A stretch of 24,777 nt of DNA from Priapulus caudatus (Eukaryota; Priapulida; Priapulimorpha; Priapulimorphida; Priapulidae). The translations under genes were made by a program, and so were the position numbers. Position 1 is the first letter of the stretch. Every line of letters begins with the position of its first letter. Below are positions 18,593 through 24,777 of the stretch, piece after piece. Location of the stretch: contig NW_014577498.1 of assembly GCF_000485595.1 (NCBI RefSeq), forward strand, positions 1-24,777, in the 5' to 3' direction. Under the pieces are notes generated by a model. That model worked only from the letters and a program-made list of their open reading frames with translations. It had not been told where the DNA came from and did no database searches.

Positions 18593-19890
18593 GTAAGCCA
18601 GACATTGTCACTGCATGCTGAGAGGTTTGAGGAAGGAGGAAGAGCGAGCGGTTTAGCCAGACGTTGCCATGATGTAATATCGGACCGTGGTAGAAAGCCT
18701 TTCTGGCAGTGAACAGAAATGCCCTATCACTATGATAGAAACATCGGTTGGGTATAAATCTTATTTCTTCTTCGAGGTGGGCGGATACGGGTAGGTCACG
18801 CTACGATTCATAGCATGATACGATGTGTATTGCGATACTTTTAAGCTGCCAAATATATCGATACGTGTACCCAATCATCAATGTTTGCATCATGATACAT
18901 TGTTGAATTGTCCCAGCCAATGCCTTTGTACTTCTTCTGTATTCTTGTTTCGTTTGTTTAAATTTGGCATTTTTCATAACGCATGTGTGAGCACCACTGG
19001 CTTGCACAATATTGACACTTGGCTCACCTCTCCCATTACAATACCTACCTCTAAACTAGGCAGTGTAATTTACAGCCAAATCTACTTGCATTGGTCGTGT
19101 CAGAACCAAATAATTATTAAAAATGTCTACTTTAGATCAAATACAATCCGACCTCCTTTATCCGGCCATCCGTTATCCGGAAATCTCTATTAACCGGCCG
19201 AGATCTCGCAGTGTATGTTCTCTGTTTTTCATTCATTTCCACCTAAAAATCTCGCTCAAAACTTGCGCGATGTACTAACCGTACGTGCGTTTGCGCGCGC
19301 GTGCGTGTGTGTGTGTTGTCCGCTCGTGTCCGCTATTCCTCCGGTAAAATTTCTGTTTTATTTCATTTTATTTCTATTTCATATAAACCATAACACACGA
19401 CAGTTTGTTACAAATAATCATAGCAACGAGTAAATACATTATCACATGCATAAACCCTACTGAACTGGATAGAAATGCTGTGTTTGAGCATAACTCTCAC
19501 TCTCATATCCGGCCAAATCCCATATCCGGATGGGTGCCGGTCCCGACGTGGTCCGTACCAGTTAAATTATAAATAATAATGTTAAGTTCTGTCTGGCTTA
19601 CGAATTCCTAAAGATTGCACAGTTTGAATACCAAGTTGAAGAAAATTTGAATTATAGTTAATGCAGTCAACTTCTGTTGGGTCACATGTATGGTTGTGGG
19701 CATGTGTAGGCCAAGCAAGTTAAGGAGACTTGGATTTATCCAAGCTTTGCCAAATGGGAGTAGTGCGACACTGATATCGTGCACAATATATGTGTAGCAT
19801 TTAACACACAATAGAGCATTTTAGTCGAACAACCAACAACTGATGTATTTTCTACAAGCTGTTTTATATGGCTCCCACATTTCATTTCAG
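18593..19890 (+). other. Probable 3'UTR intron
   Basis: It is bounded by GTAAGC and TTTCATTTCAG. It holds no coding signal that I can see. It contains a degenerate run of CGATAC-like words (18805-18900) and a pogo-like element candidate (19144-19555). If the donor is not used, this stretch is simply 3'UTR. Confidence 0.5.
19144..19555. mobile_element. pogo/Tigger-like element candidate
   Basis: The left end carries CTCCTTTATCCGGCC and GTTATCCGG boxes, and the right end inverted-sense CATATCCGG boxes; TA dinucleotides flank (19142-19143, 19556-19557). The outermost bases match poorly, so the boundary is uncertain. Confidence 0.45.
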
Positions 19891-21023
19891 GTGGAAGTAT
19901 GCAGGAGAACATTAATAGATTGGTCACCAATGGTCACCATCAAGCGAACAATATTCTGCTACACTCATAAAGATGGCGCACAAGGATTACTGACCTGTAG
20001 CATGTGTTTCTGATGATTGGTTCATGGCTTAGTGTTGAGTTAGATCCAGTGAGGATCGGCTGTTACTGATTTCTTAATAGAAAACTATTTTAATTGGAAT
20101 TTTAGTGTTGTATTAATAGAAATGATTCAAACTCGATTGCTATTAATCATACATAATAACGGCGATGACAATATGTCCATATCTAGATCTTTGAGGAAAA
20201 GTAGTCAAATACACCTCTATCGGTAGGGACATTCATTTTTTACTTGCTAATTTGCATGATAAATCATTTTGTTTGTAGACCTAATGATGATGTTCTGTTC
20301 ACCATGCCTACGTTTTTAAAATTTGCATTACATGATGCAGTAGAAGGGTCAATGTTGTTCCATCTGTATGTATGAGAATGTGTTGTGCATAATTAAATAA
20401 GCACGTTGTCCCCTATAGTGGTGCCACTACGCCCTGTAAGTACATCTGTAAGTATATCTTATAAAAGGCAACTGGTATCCTTTTTAAGAGCATTAGCATG
20501 CTCCCCCTCCCCCTCTTCTCCATCAGAGCACTTGTATTCTATGTAAGGGAATCGGTATTTGTCATAAAGACACTGGTGTCCTGAGTAAGGCCGCAGTGTG
20601 TTACTTTTCATTGATGTGCATCAACCATGGTTGTGCAATGTCCTCTGGCTAGTATCCTGCAGCAGGGAGACAGGGGTAGTGTTTGCTGCACCTGCGTGTC
20701 AAGTGCAATTCGCTTGATACGAACTGCACGGGGATCGGTGATTGTTTCTCTCCAGGCATAGCCATTCGATAGCTGTGTTTCTGGGAGGATATTTGTTTAA
20801 CCTTTTATTATATTTTGTTTACATTTGGAAATAACTTTGTTTAAACTTGAGAAGTTGGAGGTGCCTGTACGTGTATCGCTCTCTAACAAATACACGTGCG
20901 TTTGAGAACAAGTGTCTTGTGTTTGCGATCCTTGTTTCTCCTCCAATGTAAAACTAACTGACATGATGTCTGCTTGTTGGTTCAGCCACGTGTGTTGGAT
21001 TTAAACAGGGTGTGGCATATGGT

Positions 21024-21024
<1 letters not shown>

Positions 21025-21083
<59 letters not shown>
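21025..21083. repeat. TA microsatellite in the 3'UTR
   Basis: A near-pure TA run of about 55 bases with one G interruption. The flanks TATGGTTATG and TAGCCATA are partly complementary, so the RNA could form a long hairpin. Confidence 0.9.
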
Positions 21084-21177
21084 GCCATACTAGGCCCTGT
21101 TTTCCCCTAGTTTCTCCCCCATTGTTCGCACCCCTAATTTTAATTTGCATCGGTCAACTATATGTATCGTATGTTAA

Positions 21178-21183
21178 AATAAA
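21178..21183 (+). terminator. Polyadenylation signal AATAAA
   Basis: A canonical hexamer is followed 25-45 bases later by a TGTGTTTCTTTTGTTTT-type downstream element. It is the best polyadenylation candidate for the gene. A weaker ATTAAA occurs at 20392. Confidence 0.65.
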
Positions 21184-21481
21184 CAATTGAATGTGAATCA
21201 TGTAAAACATTGTGTTTCTTTTGTTTTATATTCGCTGGTTTCATTGCGTACGCTGGTAACATAACTGCTAATACAGTATATAGCAAACCTCCCGTGACCC
21301 TAACAATGCCTCACAATATACAATGAATGTTTATTTCTTCGTTTTTTTTGTCACCTATCTCCATATTGTAGGTAATCTGTTTACTTTGGGAATCAGGCTA
21401 ATTCTGTATACGGTGCAAACGTTATAACTGTATGATGATGAACATGCATGTATACTATATATATATATATATGCAATGTAC

Positions 21482-22076
21482 CAGTGTTGTAGTCGAGTCT
21501 GCACCCCCCGAGTCCGAGACCGAGTCCGTGCCACCCGAGTCCGAGTCCGAGTCCAGTTTTGATAAAAAAAAAAAGGGAAAAAACCGGAAAAAAGGGGAAA
21601 ACTGAAAAAATCGCAACAGTGCACCGTAGACATTCGAAAGTGTATAGTCAGCTGAAAACACAGAGACACGAGTCATACGAAACGTGTCAAAGTAACGGAT
21701 CCATTTGTGTTTTACGAGAATAACATGGCTTGTTGAACCAAATGAGAGAGTGCTAGTACCTTCGAAGTGGTAGAAAAAGCGCAAAGGGACGAAGTGACAG
21801 CAGATTCAAGCTTAAGGGACAAGAATCTTAATCGAGCCATTGAAAACGTTACAAGATTAGGCCGTATCTAGAAAACCTAGGAGTTTTAGTTTTAAATTCT
21901 TGTAAACTGCGTGTTACAATATGTACAGTTGTATACTATGTATGTAGTGACCTCGAGCCGGCCTCGACCCGAGTCGATCCTCAAGTCCGGAGGGCTTGAG
22001 TCCGAGTCCGAGGCCAAGACCGAGACCAAGACCAAGGAAAACGGTTTCGAGGCCGGCCTCGAGACCTACAACACTG
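21482..22076. mobile_element. hAT-type non-autonomous element with perfect duplication
   Basis: Inverted ends CAGTGTTGTAGTCGAG and GAGACCTACAACACTG (two mismatches) are flanked by identical 8-bp CAATGTAC at 21474-21481 and 22077-22084. Subterminal tandem GAGTCC hexamers occur near both ends (21487-21555 and 21970-22065). The hexamers explain the Asp-Ser-rich open frames on the other strand. No transposase is present. Confidence 0.88.
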
Positions 22077-22249
22077 CAATGTACTATGCATTTTGCTCTT
22101 ATACGTCTTTTTGTTGCCTGTGTTTCGTGTATGCATTTGTTTGTTTCATTGCTCGTTGGTGTGTATTCGTTGGTGTTTATTTTCGTTTTGTTCTATGTAC
22201 TGCAATGCACGTAATTTACCGAATACGCATACCATTCATTAGATAGGAC

Positions 22250-22740
22250 ATTTTGTAAATGTTTTTGAATATACCTGCTATTTGATTTCTTCATAATTTC
22301 TTTATACTACATTTCTTGTCGGGCAGTTTCAGTTCACATATAGTGGGCTTACCATGCATGGTCGGGCCATATAGGAAGTCGACCTACACAGTGTTTTAGT
22401 TTTGTCTGTTTCCTTCCTGTGCGCTCTCATATCTACTCCCCCCCCACCCCCACCCACAGAGTCGCACCTTCTTTCCTATTGCTAAATTTCGAGATATATC
22501 TTGTATCGTTTTTTTTCTATTACTCACATCCGCTGCCGTTAGCTTATGTCAAACGCGAAACCCGCTATGCTGAATGACCGTGCGCGCAGGTCCTGCATGA
22601 CGCCAGGAACTATATCTACTTTTTCACTGCTAGCCTGATGTTTCCGTTATGTGGCAAAAATTTGTCTCTGTTGAAATATAAGATGAAGTAAAACTAGGGA
22701 ATATATTGTTAAAATCTGTATCTTTCCTCGTGAATCTATG
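22250..22740. other. Non-coding downstream sequence
   Basis: Nothing recognised apart from a C-rich run near 22438-22457. Confidence 0.5.
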
Positions 22741-22749
22741 CATGTCAGG

Positions 22750-22885
22750 CGCGGATTTAGGCCGGTTTGCACCGGTTTCCAGAAACCGGTCACAGGCCTC
22801 AAAATTCACCAGAATGCACCAAATATAGCCTAATTTTCTTAAAATTCCCGGGGGGGGGCATGCCCCCGACCCCCCTAGCTCCAGA
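22750..22885. repeat. Interspersed repeat fragment with G-run
   Basis: Starts GGCGCGGATTTAGGCCGG, contains ACCGGTTTCCAGAAACCGGT (a palindromic word) and ends with CCCGGGGGGGGGCATGCCCC. It has the look of a dispersed repeat with an AAAATTCCCGGGGG end, but the family is not assigned. Confidence 0.45.
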
Positions 22886-22902
22886 AGAACATATATGGAA
22901 AC

Positions 22903-22936
22903 TATATATATATATATACACACACACACGCACGCA

Positions 22937-22968
<32 letters not shown>

Positions 22969-22981
22969 CACACACACACAT
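22903..22981. repeat. Compound microsatellite (TA)(CA)(CGCA)(CA)
   Basis: Consecutive TA, CA, CGCA and CA runs. The Cys/Val- and Thr/His-rich open frames over it on both strands are artefacts. Confidence 0.92.
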
Positions 22982-23269
22982 GTATAAGCATGACTGCTGC
23001 GCAAGCATATTTTTGATTTTCAGAAGTGTTGTTATTCAAGATATACACTTGTATACTTCTAGGACCTTATCTTATGTGTCTGAAATTTTAGCTGTAAACT
23101 GGATTATCCCCGTGATCTATGAAAAGAGCATTAATTTCACTGTGAAATGTGAAAAGCAGTTTATTTTCACTGTGAACTGTGAACAGTACCCTTACCCCCC
23201 CCCCTTTTTATGGCGAACGTAATATGTCTAGTATAATTAATTTTCTCCATCATGACTTAATTTATCATG

Positions 23270-23285
23270 CCACGTACGTACGTGG
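23270..23285. repeat. Perfect 16-bp palindrome CCACGTACGTACGTGG
   Basis: Self-complementary word in otherwise unremarkable sequence. Ten-base inverted repeats AAGGCCTATA / TATAGGCCTT follow at 23310-23319 and 23364-23373. Confidence 0.6.
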
Positions 23286-23407
23286 TACCACAACCAGACC
23301 CACCCCACCAAGGCCTATATAATTAGATATACACCATCTATAGTGTTTATATAATATTATCTCTATAGGCCTTGATCCCCACTACCCGCGTGATGTAGCA
23401 ACAATTT

Positions 23408-23468
23408 ATCTTTTGCCACTGATCTCTATTATACTAACTTGGTATAATAGAGATCAGTGATCTTTTGC
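23408..23468. mobile_element. 43-bp perfect hairpin flanked by 9-bp direct repeats
   Basis: The insert 23417-23459 has arms CACTGATCTCTATTATA and TATAATAGAGATCAGTG, 17 of 17 paired, around a 9-base loop. It is flanked by identical ATCTTTTGC at 23408-23416 and 23460-23468. This is the footprint of an insertion with target duplication; the length is far below usual MITEs. Confidence 0.7.
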
Positions 23469-23478
23469 ATTGTTTCAG

Positions 23479-23592
23479 GGGTATCAGGAGTATATATCTG
23501 TTAGCATAATATACATGCTCCTTGTAATTTTGCTTCAAGACGTTCAGACCCGTACCGACCACAGGCACTTGGAACGTCTCAATAAAAAAAAG
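23479..23592 (+). CDS. Possible isolated exon of an unidentified gene
   Basis: An acceptor-like TTGTTTCAG (to 23478) precedes an open stretch encoding GYQEYISVSIIYMLLVILLQ, then DVQTRTDHRHLERLN and KKK, followed by a donor-like AAG|GTAAAT. The first half is hydrophobic; the second is basic and polar. A shorter exon could begin after the AG at 23540. I recognise no family and see no partner exon, so this is tentative. Confidence 0.25.
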
Positions 23593-23738
23593 GTAAATAA
23601 ACACGAAATGTATTTACTACCCCAAAGTCTTAATGTTTCTCTACTCGATTTCGCCTATTATTTCCGATAATTACCTGTAGATGCCGGTCAAATGCTCATC
23701 TGCAACACACAAGTACACCGCACGCGCACGCCCTGTGC

Positions 23739-23784
23739 ACAAACATCATGAATAAGAGAGAGCTCTCTTATTCCTGATGTTTGT
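23739..23784. repeat. 22-bp-arm hairpin, nearly perfect
   Basis: The arms run from 23739 to 23760 and from 23763 to 23784, pairing at 21 of 22 positions around a 2-base loop. The core is AATAAGAGAG / CTCTCTTATT. No direct repeat was found at its edges. Confidence 0.65.
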
Positions 23785-24460
23785 CCATAGACACTAAATA
23801 CCATTAAATTTTGTCTCTCACCTCGCCTGCCATACAGGCCCATACTACATGTCGCTTTGCCCCCGAGGCAAAATAGAATGGGTTAGCTACGCTCTTGTAT
23901 GCGTAATGACGATGAAATATTCATCCTGCGTATACTTTTTTACGCATAATTGTGTTCCCATTAATATTTCTGAAATGCGCAAGAACTTGACAATGCGCGA
24001 GTCTCACACGCATGCAACGCAGCAAGTTTGACAGTTCAAAAGGAACTGCAACGCACGCGAGTTAAATTAAGGACAGTATTTTACACATTTTAGTGACGTG
24101 CGTTGATGCTTGCTCGTGTGTTAATTAGCACCAACACCCCTCCAAACCATCCCATCCCCACAACATTCGAGATTGGATCATTACTCAAGGCTATGACAGA
24201 AACGGCTGCATATAGCGCCGCTATAGGTTCAAGTATGGTTCAAGCTTAGGGCAAAAATTGCCCCGCTGACGCAGTGCGTGGGCTGTCGTTTGCTTCCTGA
24301 GTTACATCTGCCGCGCATGATAGTATGGCTGCAAATGTCACATTGCGTTTACGTACTGAAGCAGAAATCAGGCAGGCGGGATGTGCTGCCGCGGGCTTTT
24401 ATTTGGCGTGATGTTCACTGCGCAGTTCTCGCTTCACTTCTATGGCGCAATTAATGCTAT
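23785..24460. other. Non-coding downstream sequence
   Basis: No exon, repeat boundary or RNA gene is supported here. Confidence 0.5.
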
Positions 24461-24600
24461 AGGAGGGGGTACGGGGGCGGGGTACGGGAGAAGGGGGGAC
24501 GGAAGACGGGAGAGGAAGGGGCGGGAGATGGGAGAAAAGGGGACGGGGAGCGGGAGGGGATCGATCGAAGGAGCGGGAGTAGGGAGGCCAGTGGGCGGGA
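24461..24600. repeat. G-rich purine tract
   Basis: About 140 bases almost free of C and T, with many GGGG/GGGAG runs. It has quadruplex potential on the + strand; on the - strand it makes a Pro-rich artefact frame. Confidence 0.7.
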
Positions 24601-24643
24601 GGATTTTCATCCAAAACAAACTATTATACTATGTTGTAGGCCT

Positions 24644-24647
<4 letters not shown>

Positions 24648-24739
<92 letters not shown>

Positions 24740-24777
24740 GAGGAGGAGGAGGAGGAGGAGGAGGAGGAGGAGAGAGA
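24648..24777. repeat. (GA)n then (GGA)n microsatellite, cut by the window end
   Basis: About 88 bases of GA are followed by roughly 12 GGA/GAG units and a final GAGAGA, continuing beyond the window. Confidence 0.95.

Larger units (their letters stand above)
19891..21200 (+). other. 3'UTR exon
   Basis: It follows a good acceptor at 19881-19890 and carries no long frame. It ends near an AATAAA signal (21178-21183) followed by a T/GT-rich stretch at about 21210-21227, so cleavage is expected around 21200. A TA microsatellite lies inside it. Confidence 0.55.

Noticed and set aside
21455-21784. Asp/Ser-rich - strand frame
   Set aside because: The Asp-Ser repeats are the antisense of GAGTCC hexamers at the transposon end.
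22630-23222. Frames of 124 and 151 residues on both strands
   Set aside because: They are generated by the CA/CGCA microsatellite and a G-run repeat.

Overview
The window is genomic DNA from an animal, most likely an aquatic invertebrate. The evidence is a GT-AG spliced multi-exon gene, AT-rich introns, many short non-autonomous DNA transposons with hAT-, Harbinger- and pogo-type ends, and several microsatellites. The species cannot be read from the sequence.

One protein-coding gene on the + strand dominates. I reconstructed it by joining open stretches at GT/AG sites with matching codon phase. The result is 18 coding exons from an ATG at 4760 to a TAG at 18582, 3,054 coding bases, about 1,017 residues, with no internal stop and every junction in phase. 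At least one non-coding 5' exon lies upstream of 4733. A probable 3'UTR intron (18593-19890) leads to a long 3'UTR exon with an AATAAA signal at 21178. The product reads: N-terminal SAP domain (residues ~6-40); long acidic region (~42-478) with two short tandem peptide repeats; RRM1 (~486-566); RRM2 (~596-672, split over exons at 12259 and 13728); helical/basic segment (~676-791); Arg/Gly-rich segment; His/Gln tract; and a Gln- then Gly/Tyr-rich tail. The layout suggests a nuclear DNA/RNA-binding scaffold protein, comparable in plan to nucleolin or SAF-type hnRNPs. I cannot name an orthologue, so no symbol is given.

Regions: 1-4732 is repeat-rich sequence upstream of the first coding exon (foldback 251-554, hAT-like 680-1303, Harbinger-like 1399-1668, hAT with perfect duplication 2263-2672, nested elements 3536-4678). 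4733-21200 is the gene, its introns holding a second hAT copy (5271-6117), a pogo-like MITE (13226-13414) and a pogo-like candidate in the 3'UTR intron (19144-19555). 21200-24777 is downstream sequence with a well-bounded hAT element (21482-22076), microsatellites, two near-perfect hairpins (one a 43-bp insert between 9-bp direct repeats), a possible exon of another gene (23479-23592), and a purine-only tract running off the end.

I see no operon, CRISPR array, rRNA, tRNA or convincing snoRNA. The most notable points are the SAP plus tandem-RRM architecture, the loss of aromatic stacking residues in RRM2, the phase-matched exon pair that could drop RRM2 in frame, and the tiny hairpin insertion.
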